Positions 1 to 11,730 of a stretch of 64,000 nucleotides of DNA are shown in pieces. A program made the translations under genes and the position numbers. The stretch is taken from the NCBI RefSeq assembly GCF_021462225.1, contig NC_061795.1:1-64000 (forward strand), in the 5' to 3' direction. The DNA is from Girardinichthys multiradiatus. Taxonomy: Eukaryota; Chordata; Actinopteri; Cyprinodontiformes; Goodeidae. The stretch's first letter is position 1. Each line of letters starts with the position of its first letter. The notes beneath the pieces were generated by a model. That model was given only the letters and a program-made list of their open reading frames with translations. It was not told where the DNA came from and searched no databases.

Positions 1-159
1 AACCCTAACCCTAACCCTACCCTAACCCCTAACCCTAACCCTAACCCTAACCCTAACCCTAACCCTAACCCTAACCCTAACCCTAACCCCTAACCCTAAC
101 CCTAACCCTAACCCTAACACCCTAACCCTAACCCTAACCCTAACCCTAACCCTAACCCT
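1..159. repeat. Terminal telomere repeat (CCCTAA)n
   Basis: Tandem CCCTAA from the first base, with variant units (CCCTA-CCCTAA, CCCCTAA, ACACCCTAAC). The C-strand reads 5' to 3' into the window, so the chromosome tip is to the left. The G-strand (TTAGGG) is the minus strand. The variants are typical of the inner edge of a vertebrate telomere. Confidence 0.95.
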
Positions 160-1970
160 TTCCATACATGCCTCACTTGTCATCCTACCACCTACCGTGC
201 CAAAGTTCACAACCCTCGCACACTCCAACAACAGCCTCTCAGGTCCTTCGCACCCAACACCCTTCTTCATAGTGGAGATCAATATCAAAGACAAACACTA
301 CAAACTTCATTTTCACATATCTTATAGAGCTCTTCGAGCCCGATCCAACCCTGCTACTCCCAACTCTCTAACACGCTCACTTCAAGAGTTACGGACAAAG
401 GTCAAAGGTCAACTCACCTCAAAACACCTACTTCACCTCTTTTAAACCCAAAACACTCATCTATCACCTCACATGACCCTTTTTACTAAACCTAAGGTCA
501 CAGGACTGCTGGCAAACTACCACTAACACTTGGACACTCCCACTCACTTCAGGACACACCCACTCACCCACCCACTCACACTTGGAACCACCCACTCACA
601 CACTTGCACTAACCCACTCACACTTGGACACACCAACCCACACTTGGACACTCACAATCACGCACAGGAACGCCTACTGGCCCTCACACACGCCCACAAC
701 CGCTTTTCACACACTTTACCACACTCTAAACACTTGGGACAAAAAGCGACCGATCCTCACACCTCTCAGAAATAGGCCATGTAGGGTGTCTATCTACTCG
801 CCACGAGGAACTGAGCATCTGGGCAAACTCCCAGCCCTGTCGGACCATCCTACGGAGACTTATGTCCTCAGCGACCGATCCTTTTTGCCCAATTTTGGAC
901 TATCTCGGGAACCGTAAGTGCTATCGACATGGGGTCTTCACTGGGACGTCCGGAACCCCCCAAAACCCCCCCCTAGACACTGGTTCCATCCCTCTACCAC
1001 TTTCCGTTCACGAGTTATTTGCCGACTGACCGATCCTCAGGTGGTGTTCTTGCCTTAACCTAACCCTAACCCTTTCCATACATGCCTCACTTGTCATCCT
1101 ACCACCTACCGTGCCAAAGTTCACAACCCTCGCACACTCCAACAACAGCCTCTCAGGTCCTTCGCACCCAACACCCTTCTTCATAGTGGAGATCAATATC
1201 AAAGACAAACACTACAAACTTCATTTTCACATATCTTATAGAGCTCTTCGAGCCCGATCCAACCCTGCTACTCCCAACTCTCTAACACGCTCACTTCAAG
1301 AGTTACGGACAAAGGTCAAAGGTCAACTCACCTCAAAACACCTACTTCACCTCTTTTAAACCCAAAACACTCATCTATCACCTCACATGACCCTTTTTAC
1401 TAAACCTAAGGTCACAGGACTGCTGGCAAACTACCACTAACACTTGGACACTCCCACTCACTTCAGGACACACCCACTCACCCACCCACTCACACTTGGA
1501 ACCACCCACTCACACACTTGCACTAACCCACTCACACTTGGACACACCAACCCACACTTGGACACTCACAATCACGCACAGGAACGCCTACTGGCCCTCA
1601 CACACGCCCACAACCGCTTTTCACACACTTTACCACACTCTAAACACTTGGGACAAAAAGCGACCGATCCTCACACCTCTCAGAAATAGGCCATGTAGGG
1701 TGTCTATCTACTCGCCACGAGGAACTGAGCATCTGGGCAAACTCCCAGCCCTGTCGGACCATCCTACGGAGACTTATGTCCTCAGCGACCGATCCTTTTT
1801 GCCCAATTTTGGACTATCTCGGGAACCGTAAGTGCTATCGACATGGGGTCTTCACTGGGACGTCCGGAACCCCCCAAAACCCCCCCCTAGACACTGGTTC
1901 CATCCCTCTACCACTTTCCGTTCACGAGTTATTTGCCGACTGACCGATCCTCAGGTGGTGTTCTTGCCTT
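160..1970. repeat. Subtelomeric ~900 bp units 1 and 2 (direct dyad)
   Basis: Two near-identical units of about 900 bp in head-to-tail order (period 914 bp), each starting TTTCCATACATGCC and ending GTTCTTGCCTTAACC. They are joined by only two to three telomere-like repeats (about 1057-1073). Short open frames on both strands are identical in all copies and include translated telomere repeat, so I treat the unit as non-coding. Inside each unit is a stretch rich in CACTCACAC and CTTGGACAC. Confidence 0.9.
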
Positions 1971-2141
1971 AACCTAACCCTAACCCTAACCCTAACCCTA
2001 ACCCTAACCCTAACCCTAACCCTAACCCCTAACCCTAACCCTAACCCTAACCCTAACCCCTAACCCTAACCCTAACCCTAACCCTAACCCTAACCCTAAC
2101 ACCCTAACCCTAACCCTAACCCTAACCCTAACCCTAACCCT
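1971..2141. repeat. Interstitial telomere repeat block
   Basis: About 170 bp of CCCTAA with CCCCTAA and ACACCCTAAC variants, in the same orientation as the terminal tract. It lies between two dyads of the 900 bp unit. Confidence 0.95.
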
Positions 2142-3952
2142 TTCCATACATGCCTCACTTGTCATCCTACCACCTACCGTGCCAAAGTTCACAACCCTCG
2201 CACACTCCAACAACAGCCTCTCAGGTCCTTCGCACCCAACACCCTTCTTCATAGTGGAGATCAATATCAAAGACAAACACTACAAACTTCATTTTCACAT
2301 ATCTTATAGAGCTCTTCGAGCCCGATCCAACCCTGCTACTCCCAACTCTCTAACACGCTCACTTCAAGAGTTACGGACAAAGGTCAAAGGTCAACTCACC
2401 TCAAAACACCTACTTCACCTCTTTTAAACCCAAAACACTCATCTATCACCTCACATGACCCTTTTTACTAAACCTAAGGTCACAGGACTGCTGGCAAACT
2501 ACCACTAACACTTGGACACTCCCACTCACTTCAGGACACACCCACTCACCCACCCACTCACACTTGGAACCACCCACTCACACACTTGCACTAACCCACT
2601 CACACTTGGACACACCAACCCACACTTGGACACTCACAATCACGCACAGGAACGCCTACTGGCCCTCACACACGCCCACAACCGCTTTTCACACACTTTA
2701 CCACACTCTAAACACTTGGGACAAAAAGCGACCGATCCTCACACCTCTCAGAAATAGGCCATGTAGGGTGTCTATCTACTCGCCACGAGGAACTGAGCAT
2801 CTGGGCAAACTCCCAGCCCTGTCGGACCATCCTACGGAGACTTATGTCCTCAGCGACCGATCCTTTTTGCCCAATTTTGGACTATCTCGGGAACCGTAAG
2901 TGCTATCGACATGGGGTCTTCACTGGGACGTCCGGAACCCCCCAAAACCCCCCCCTAGACACTGGTTCCATCCCTCTACCACTTTCCGTTCACGAGTTAT
3001 TTGCCGACTGACCGATCCTCAGGTGGTGTTCTTGCCTTAACCTAACCCTAACCCTTTCCATACATGCCTCACTTGTCATCCTACCACCTACCGTGCCAAA
3101 GTTCACAACCCTCGCACACTCCAACAACAGCCTCTCAGGTCCTTCGCACCCAACACCCTTCTTCATAGTGGAGATCAATATCAAAGACAAACACTACAAA
3201 CTTCATTTTCACATATCTTATAGAGCTCTTCGAGCCCGATCCAACCCTGCTACTCCCAACTCTCTAACACGCTCACTTCAAGAGTTACGGACAAAGGTCA
3301 AAGGTCAACTCACCTCAAAACACCTACTTCACCTCTTTTAAACCCAAAACACTCATCTATCACCTCACATGACCCTTTTTACTAAACCTAAGGTCACAGG
3401 ACTGCTGGCAAACTACCACTAACACTTGGACACTCCCACTCACTTCAGGACACACCCACTCACCCACCCACTCACACTTGGAACCACCCACTCACACACT
3501 TGCACTAACCCACTCACACTTGGACACACCAACCCACACTTGGACACTCACAATCACGCACAGGAACGCCTACTGGCCCTCACACACGCCCACAACCGCT
3601 TTTCACACACTTTACCACACTCTAAACACTTGGGACAAAAAGCGACCGATCCTCACACCTCTCAGAAATAGGCCATGTAGGGTGTCTATCTACTCGCCAC
3701 GAGGAACTGAGCATCTGGGCAAACTCCCAGCCCTGTCGGACCATCCTACGGAGACTTATGTCCTCAGCGACCGATCCTTTTTGCCCAATTTTGGACTATC
3801 TCGGGAACCGTAAGTGCTATCGACATGGGGTCTTCACTGGGACGTCCGGAACCCCCCAAAACCCCCCCCTAGACACTGGTTCCATCCCTCTACCACTTTC
3901 CGTTCACGAGTTATTTGCCGACTGACCGATCCTCAGGTGGTGTTCTTGCCTT
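2142..3952. repeat. Subtelomeric ~900 bp units 3 and 4 (direct dyad)
   Basis: Second dyad with the same internal spacing (914 bp) and the same short telomere-like linker as the first. The two dyads look like copies of one another, so the dyad with its flanking telomere block appears to be the unit that duplicated. Confidence 0.9.
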
Positions 3953-4201
3953 AACCTAACCCACCCACCCCTAACCCTAACCCTAACCCTAACCCTAACC
4001 CTAACCCTAACCCTAACCCTAACCCTAACCCCCTAACCCCCTAACCCTAACCCTAACCCTAACCCTAACCCTAACCCCCTAACCCTAACCCCCTAACCCT
4101 AACCCTAACCCTAACCCTAACCCCCTAACCCTAACCCTAACCCTAACCCCCTAACCCTAACACCCTAACCCTAACCCTAACCCTAACCCTAACCCTAACC
4201 C
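3953..4201. repeat. Interstitial telomere repeat block, variant-rich
   Basis: About 250 bp of CCCTAA with many CCCCCTAA variant units. It begins with a CCCACCC interruption next to unit 4. Confidence 0.95.
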
Positions 4202-5100
4202 TTTCCATACATGCCTCACTTGTCATCCTACCACCTACCGTGCCAAAGTTCACAACCCTCGCACACTCCAACAACAGCCTCTCAGGTCCTTCGCACCCAA
4301 CACCCTTCTTCATAGTGGAGATCAATATCAAAGACAAACACTACAAACTTCATTTTCACATATCTTATAGAGCTCTTCGAGCCCGATCCAACCCTGCTAC
4401 TCCCAACTCTCTAACACGCTCACTTCAAGAGTTACGGACAAAGGTCAAAGGTCAACTCACCTCAAAACACCTACTTCACCTCTTTTAAACCCAAAACACT
4501 CATCTATCACCTCACATGACCCTTTTTACTAAACCTAAGGTCACAGGACTGCTGGCAAACTACCACTAACACTTGGACACTCCCACTCACTTCAGGACAC
4601 ACCCACTCACCCACCCACTCACACTTGGAACCACCCACTCACACACTTGCACTAACCCACTCACACTTGGACACACCAACCCACACTTGGACACTCACAA
4701 TCACGCACAGGAACGCCTACTGGCCCTCACACACGCCCACAACCGCTTTTCACACACTTTACCACACTCTAAACACTTGGGACAAAAAGCGACCGATCCT
4801 CACACCTCTCAGAAATAGGCCATGTAGGGTGTCTATCTACTCGCCACGAGGAACTGAGCATCTGGGCAAACTCCCAGCCCTGTCGGACCATCCTACGGAG
4901 ACTTATGTCCTCAGCGACCGATCCTTTTTGCCCAATTTTGGACTATCTCGGGAACCGTAAGTGCTATCGACATGGGGTCTTCACTGGGACGTCCGGAACC
5001 CCCCAAAACCCCCCCCCTAGACACTGGTTCCATCCCTCTACCACTTTCCGTTCACGAGTTATTTGCCGACTGACCGATCCTCAGGTGGTGTTCTTGCCTT
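4202..5100. repeat. Subtelomeric ~900 bp unit 5 (single)
   Basis: Fifth near-identical copy, here alone. It has a longer C run near 5008 than the other copies. Confidence 0.9.
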
Positions 5101-5281
5101 AACCTAACCCTAACCCCCTAACCCTAACCCCCTAACCCCCTAACCCTAACCCTAACCCTAACCCTAACCCCTAACCCCTAACCCTAACCCTAACCCTAAC
5201 CCTAACCCTAACCCCCTAACCCTAACCCTAACCCCTAACCCTAACCCTAACCCTAACCCTAACCCTAACCTAACCCTAACC
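5101..5281. repeat. Interstitial telomere repeat block
   Basis: About 180 bp of CCCTAA with CCCCCTAA, CCCCTAA and CCTAA variants, between unit 5 and the minisatellite. Confidence 0.95.
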
Positions 5282-5440
5282 CTCACACTTAGCCACACCC
5301 ACTCCCACTTAGCCACACCCACTCACACTTAGACACACCCACTCACACTTAGACACTCCCACTCACTTTAGGACACACCCACTCACACTTTGACACACCC
5401 ACTCACACTTAGACACACCCACTCACACTTTCACTCATTA
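5281..5440. repeat. ~20 bp minisatellite (ACACCCACTCACACTTAG)
   Basis: About eight imperfect copies of a C/A-rich 20-bp unit of the form CACTCACACTTAGACACACC. Similar motifs occur inside the 900 bp units (for example 530-650) and at 6300-6480, so this is an expanded part of the same subtelomeric sequence. Confidence 0.85.
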
Positions 5441-6956
5441 TAGACCATTTCAGGAAGCGCTTTCTACCCACCCATGTCAGGTGTCCTTTTACTCAGGGGG
5501 ACCCCCTGAGCACCAGGAACCACCTCCCAGCTCCATAGCACCTTCCTACCCACAGATACAACAACACAAAGGGGCCCCATAATAAAGTACTTATGTCTCC
5601 AAATGGAGTCATGTTTGTACTCAAACAACTCGGCATCCCATGCCAAATACAACCACCATGTCCTTGCCTCAATCCCACCTTTCTATCCCAAGTTATGCCC
5701 AATCTACAGGTTCTAAAAGGCCTACGGAAACCAACGAAATATATGTCATTCGGACTCACCTACAGTACCCCAATATACTACTTTCATACCTCTACCCCTT
5801 ACTATAAGCAAATTAAAAATTAAAAGACACTCAAATTTACACAACTTTCACCCCTTCTAGCAGCAAAGTGGAACCACTTGCACACACCATTCCACTGCAG
5901 CCACACTCAGGGAGACAAGGCCTTTCCATACATGCCTCACTTGTCATCCTACCACCTACCGTGCCAAAGTTCACAACCCTCGCACACTCCCACAACAGCC
6001 TCTCAGGTCCTTCGCACCCAACACCCTTCTTCATAGTGGAGATCAATATCAAAGACAAACACTACAAACTTCATTTTCACATATCTTATAGAGCTCTTCG
6101 AGCCCGATCCAACCCTGCTACTCCCAACTCTCTAACACGCTCACTTCAAGAGTTACGGACAAAGGTCACCAAAGGTCAAGTCACCTCAAAACACCTACTT
6201 CACCTCTTTTAAACCCAAAACACTCATCTATCACCTCACATGACCCTTTTTACTAAACCTAAGGTCACAGGACTGCTGGCAAACTACCACTAACACTTGC
6301 TCATATTCACCCACCCAATCACCCCTTAGGACACACCCACTCACTTCAGGACACACCCACTCACCCACCCACTCACACACTTGGAACCACCCACTCACAC
6401 TTTGATACACAACACACTCTTAAACACCCACAATCACACCCCACAACACTCTGCCATACACCTCTCACACTTGGCCACGCCCACACTTGCACCCATTTTT
6501 CAACATTTCACAAAGGTTCAAGGACCCCGGCATGTCACCCCTCCTTTTACTCAGGGGGACCCCCTGAGCACCAAGAACCAACTCCCAACTCCATACCACC
6601 TTCCTACCCAGACTTGGACTTGGCCCCAAAATCAATGGGAGTCTATGGCAGCTATATGAAGGGAGTCACCTAGAGACGCCAAACTTCCTGGGGACCTGGC
6701 AGCCCCCCAGGGGAGTATACACACCAACTTTGGTCCATCTACCACTTATACTTTTCGAGTAATTGAGAACGTGCAACTTTTTTCAATCAGTGGGTGTCTA
6801 TGGCAGCTATGTCAAAGGAAGGGGCTACATCCACCAAATTCACAGGGTACCTGGGGCCCCCCTAGAGGGTGCTACAGCCCAAGTTTCAGCTCCCTAGGAC
6901 TTTTACTTTTCGAGTTATTGAGAACGTGCAAACTTTTTTTTTGGCTTTCATCCCCT
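5441..6956. repeat. Decayed subtelomeric sequence with a partial copy of the 900 bp unit
   Basis: Bases 5920-6290 match the first ~380 bp of the 900 bp unit with substitutions and a small insertion near 6168. Two diverged versions of another segment lie on either side (about 5443-5555 and 6495-6605). Both contain the perfect inverted repeat TCAGGGGGACCCCCTGA. Another segment is repeated at about 6720-6780 and 6880-6935 (CTTTTCGAGTTATTGAGAACGTGCAA). Open frames here are shadows of low-complexity sequence. No gene is seen. Confidence 0.75.
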
Positions 6957-7086
6957 TACCTAACCCTAACCCTAACCCTAACCCTAACCCTAACCCTAAC
7001 CCTAACCCTAACCCTAACCCTAACCCTAACCCTAACCCTAACCCCTAACCCTAACCCTAACCCTAACCCCTAACCCTTACCCTAAC
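6957..7086. repeat. Interstitial telomere repeat block
   Basis: About 130 bp of largely perfect CCCTAA, with CCCCTAA variants at its right end. Confidence 0.95.
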
Positions 7087-7168
7087 CCTGGAACCAAGGG
7101 CATAGGGTGCCCCAGGGGATGGACCGTGCACCGACCTTCTCTTACGGGAGAAGGAGTCAGTCCCCTTC
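7087..7168. other. 82 bp non-telomeric segment inside telomere repeat
   Basis: A unique, GC-rich 82 bp segment flanked on both sides by CCCTAA repeat. It contains the inverted repeat CCTTCTC-TTACGG-GAGAAGG. I do not recognise it. It could be a captured filler fragment or the remnant of an older subtelomeric module. Confidence 0.6.
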
Positions 7169-7232
7169 CCCTAACCCTAACCCTAACCCTAACCCTAACC
7201 CTAACCCTAACCCTAACCCTAACCCTAACCCT
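7169..7232. repeat. Interstitial telomere repeat block (innermost of the first zone)
   Basis: About 10 CCCTAA units. Satellite sequence begins directly after it. Confidence 0.95.
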
Positions 7233-8340
7233 CTTTAAATTTATGACCTACCCTGATGTCTTACCCTAAACCTAAGGTCTCAGGGTTATTGCCTAAAACC
7301 TAAATTCACTGGGTGTTTTAGTGCCTAAACTTAAAAGTTTGGCTTATTGTATTTTTGGCCTTGATGCCTAAAACCTAAAATTATTGAGTTTGTGTCTGAT
7401 TAATAATTTTTATATAATTTTCTTAATATATGTTTGTTTATATACTTTTTATTTTTAAATTTATGGCCTAGCCCTGATGTCTTACCCTAAACCTAAGGTC
7501 TCAGGGTAATTGCCTAAAACCTAAATTCACTGGAATTATTTATTACACCTGAACACCGGGGTTTAACCCTAACTTACAAGCCTGTTAAAAGCTTGATTCA
7601 TGCTTTATTTCACACCTGGTGGGTTTGCTTACTTTAAAAGTTTTCTTACTTTAGTTTGACCTATACACCTGACATTTCCCATCTCAGCTTTTCTCTTTTT
7701 ATATTTCTGTTCATGTTTCTACTGTACAGATGGTTTACACCTGGTTAAGTCCACTTCATCTTGCAAAAATAAAAGTCCGTTTTTCACTTACCCAGCATGC
7801 ATTGCGCATGCTGTCAACTTCGTTTTTTTAAAGATTAATTCATTTTTAAAAAACCTACTATGGTCTCTCTGAACCCTTATACTTTATATAATTGAGCTCA
7901 GGTGGCCTTACTCTATCACACCAAGGAGACTAATTAGGTCTTGAAGTGTAACAATTGCTGTCACCAGGACTGAACTGGCTAGCTGGCTTAGTGACCCCTG
8001 GGCCGTTTCTGAGTTTTCATTCAAGAAGCAGGTCTGAATTCACACCTTTCTGGTAAGTTTTCTCACCTTGTTAAAGTGGTTGTGAACTGTTATGGACCAT
8101 CAACTAAGCATTCCAGAGGTTATGCGGTGTATGAAACGCTGGAAAAGCTGCTCAAAATTGAACTGGCATCTGGGGTGCCTGGATGGTGACAGTTTGCTGT
8201 TGCCATTTTAGGTTGCCCCTCCTGGAGGCTGGCAGGATGGTCACAGTTTGCTGTGGCTGATCCTGTTTGTCCTTTGGGGCCATCAATTTGAGCTCTTTCT
8301 ACCGCAATTTACAAAATTAAACAGAAAGTGGTGTTTGCCA

Positions 8341-9055
8341 ATCCTCTTGTGAAAATCAGTGATATTCACTCTAAAACCGATTTTCAACTTTAACTATTAC
8401 ACTTGTGCAAAACTGCAGATTGCTATGGTTGTTCCTGTAAACCTCAGTGATGTTCACTCTACAAACCGATTTGCAACTTTAACTATTAACCCTGTGTAAA
8501 ACTGCAGATTGTTGTGACTATTCCTCATTTTGTGCTATTTTCACCAAACTTTAGAGAAACTAAGACAAAGATCTGTGTTATAATGGTGTTTGCCAATCCT
8601 CTTGTACAAAACAGTAATGTTCACTCTAAAACCGATTTTCAAACTTAACCCGGTACAAAACTGCAGATTGCTATGACTGTTCCTGAAAATAACAGTGATG
8701 TTCACTCTAAAACCGATTTTCAAACTTAACCCGGTACAAAACTGCAGATTGCTATGACTGTTCCTGAAAATAACAGTGGTGTTCACTCTAAAACCGATCT
8801 TCAAACTTAAACCGGTACAAAACTGCAGATTGCTGTGACTGTTCCTGAAAATAACAGTGATGTTCACTCTAAGACCGATTTTCAAACTTAACCCGGTACA
8901 AAACTGCAGATTGCTGTGACTGTTCCTGAAAATGACAGTGATGTTCACTCTAAAACCGATCTTCAAACTTAAACCGGTACAAAACTGCAGATTGCTGTGA
9001 CTGTTCCTGAAAATGACAGTGATGTTCACTCTAAAACCGATCTTCAAATTTACCT
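8341..9055. repeat. 81-bp minisatellite, array 1
   Basis: About six good copies plus diverged ones of an 81-bp unit containing AAAACTGCAGATTGCT and GTTCACTCTAAAACCGAT. Because 81 is a multiple of 3, one minus-strand frame stays open and would encode a 27-residue repeat. I see no start context or homology that supports translation. Confidence 0.9.
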
Positions 9056-9674
9056 GTTAGGATTATGCAAAACCTAATTTATATGACACACACCAAGACT
9101 TGATCAATCTTGGCTGGGCCTTCCTCGGGTTAGAGTGTATAGTGATAAATGGCCGAAACACTCAATGACACCCGAGGTCCACTACTGATGATGTGTCTAA
9201 TCCTTTAATGTTTAATCTCTGACCATTCAATATTTAATATTAAATGTTTACCATTTATGGTTCAACTATAGGCGTTTTTAGCTTAATTTTGCTTCAATCC
9301 TGAGCTATTCTTCAATTTCATGTTTTAGACTGCTGTTCTTTTCCTTACTACTGATTTTTCTGTATTTTGCACTGTAAAATAGAATCTTTCCACAATTTTA
9401 GTTTTTCAGTAACTGTTTTTATCAATTTTTAACTGCATAGTTTATGTTGTACAGCCACAATAGAACATAGTGCTCTTTTCAGTTGACTATAGGGATCATG
9501 TACTAGGTACATAACCCACACTTAGCTGTTTTCTCACCTTTGCAATTTGTGACCTTACTGGGTTTGTTAATGGTGATAATATTGATCCAAATACTAGTAA
9601 TAGTATACTACTCATTGGAAGGAGTTTAGTGATTTTTACTGGTAGGTTTTTCACCCTTTCCTCACCTCTTTTCC

Positions 9675-9782
9675 CTCAGGTCTTGCCTTGAGGGAGTAGA
9701 GGGGGGCAGAGTAACGGCCCGATCCGGCGGGGGAGAATGCAGCCCGTTCAGGCGGTTCTCCCTGACCTCTGTCCTCCTCGAC
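9675..9782. other. GC-rich hairpin island in satellite (copy 1 of 5)
   Basis: A CpG-containing ~100 bp patch in otherwise A/T-rich satellite, with two nested inverted repeats (CCCTCA...TGAGGG and GGGAGAA...TTCTCCC). The same sequence recurs with little change near 12352, 13948, 16626 and 22033. Function unknown; it could be an RNA-structure or promoter element. Confidence 0.6.
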
Positions 9783-11100
9783 TTACTCTTCTCTTCCCCT
9801 TTTCTTTTTTATGTGTAATCCTTAATAATCCCTTGAGTTTCATACCCTTAATGCTTGTTCTTGCCTAACACCTAAATTCACTGGGTGTTTTAATGCCTAA
9901 ACTTAAAAATTTGGCTTATTGTATTTTGGGCTTGATACCTAAAACCTAAAATTATTGAGTTTGTGTTTGATTAATAATTTTTTTATATAATATTTTTAAT
10001 ATATATTTGTTTATATACTTTTTATCTTTCAATTTATGGCCTACCCTGATGTCTTACCCTAAACCTAAGGTCTCAGGGTTATTGCCTAAAACCTAAATTC
10101 ACTGGGTGTTTTAGTGCCTAAACTTAAAAGTTTGGCTTATTGTATTTTTGGGCTTGATGCCTAAAACCTAAAATTATTAAGTTTATATATGTTTGTTTAT
10201 ATACTTTTTATTTTTAAATTTATGGCCTAGCCCTGATGTCTTACCCTAAACCTAAGGTCTCAGGGTAGTTGCCTAAAACCTAAATTCACTGGAATTATTT
10301 ATTACACCTGAACACCTGGGTTTAACCCTAACTTACAAGCCTGTTAAAAGCTTGATTCATGCTTTATTTCACACCTGGTGGGTTTGCTTACTTTAAAAGT
10401 TTTCTTACTTTAGTTTGACCTATACACCTGATATTTCCCATCTCAGCTTTTCTCTTTTTATATTTCTGTTCATGTTTCTACTGTACAGATGGTTTACACC
10501 TGGTTAAGTCCACTTCATCTTGCAAAACTAAAAGTCCGTTTTTCACTTACCCAGCATGCATTGCGCATGCTGTCAACTTCGTTTTTTTAAAGATTAATTC
10601 ATTTTTAAAAAACCTACTATGGTCTCTCTGAACCCTTATACTTTATATAATTGAGCTCAGGTGGCCTTACTCTATCACACCAAGGAGACTAATTAGGTCT
10701 TGAAGTGTAACAATTGCTGTCACCAGGACTGAACTGGCTAGCTGGCTTAGTGACCCCTGGGCCGTTTCTGAGTTTTCATTCAAGAAGCAGGTCTGAATTC
10801 ACACCTTTCTGGTAAGTTTTCTCACCTTGTTACAGTGGTTGTGAACTGTTATGGTCCATCAACTGAGCATTCCAGAGGTTATGCGGTGTATGAAACGCTG
10901 GAAAAGCTGCTCAAAATTGAACTGGCATCTGGGGTGCCTGGATGGTGACAGTTTGCTGTTGCCATTTTAGGTTGCCCCTCCTGGAGGCTGGCAGGATGGT
11001 CACAGTTTGCTGTGGCTGATCCTGTTTGTCCTTTGGGGCCACCAATTTGAGCTCTTTCTACCGCAATTTACAAAATTAAACAGAAAGTGGTGTTTGCCAA

Positions 11101-11730
11101 TCCTCTTGTGAAAATCAGTGATATTCACTCTAAAACCGATTTTCAACTTTAACTATTACACTTGTGCAAAACTGCAGATTGCTATGGTTGTTCCTGTAAA
11201 CCTCAGTGATGTTCACTCTACAAACCGATTTGCAACTTTAACTATTAACCCTGTGTAAAACTGCAGATTGTTGTGACTATTCCTCATTTTGTGCTATTTT
11301 CACCAAACTTTAGAGAAACTAAGACAAAGATCTGTGTTATAATGGTGTTTGCCAATACTCTTGTACAAAACAGTACTGTTCACTCTAAAACCGATTTTCA
11401 AACTTAACCCGGTACAAAACTGCAGATTGCTATGACTGTTCCTGAAAATAACAGTGATGTTCACTCTAAAACCGATTTTCAAACTTAACCCGGTACAAAA
11501 CTGCAGATTGCTATGACTGTTCCTGAAAATAACAGTGATGTTCACTCTAAAACCGATCTTCAAACTTAAACCGGTACAAAACTGCAGATTGCTGTGACTG
11601 TTCCTGAAAATAACAGTGATGTTCACTCTAAAACCGATCTTCACACTTAAACCGGTACAAAACTGCAGATTGCTGTGACTGTTCCTGAAAACACAAGTGA
11701 TGTTCGCTCTACAACCGACCTTCAAATTTA
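11101..11730. repeat. 81-bp minisatellite, array 2
   Basis: Same unit as at 8341, with about five good copies plus diverged ones. It lies in the second copy of the ~2.3 kb block. Confidence 0.9.

Noticed and set aside
22..294. Minus-strand frames with Val-Arg or Leu-Gly repeats
   Set aside because: These are translations of the TTAGGG repeat.
197..4960. Repeated open frames of 81-111 codons in the 900 bp units
   Set aside because: They are identical in all copies only because the DNA is, overlap one another in several frames, have low-complexity His/Thr/Pro composition and no family motif.
8541..9047. Minus-strand 27-residue repeat protein
   Set aside because: It follows from an 81-bp minisatellite; no start context, signal or homology. 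Kept as a low-interest finding.
8341..9055. CRISPR-like array
   Set aside because: The 81-bp units are contiguous tandem repeats without unique spacers, in a eukaryotic subtelomere.
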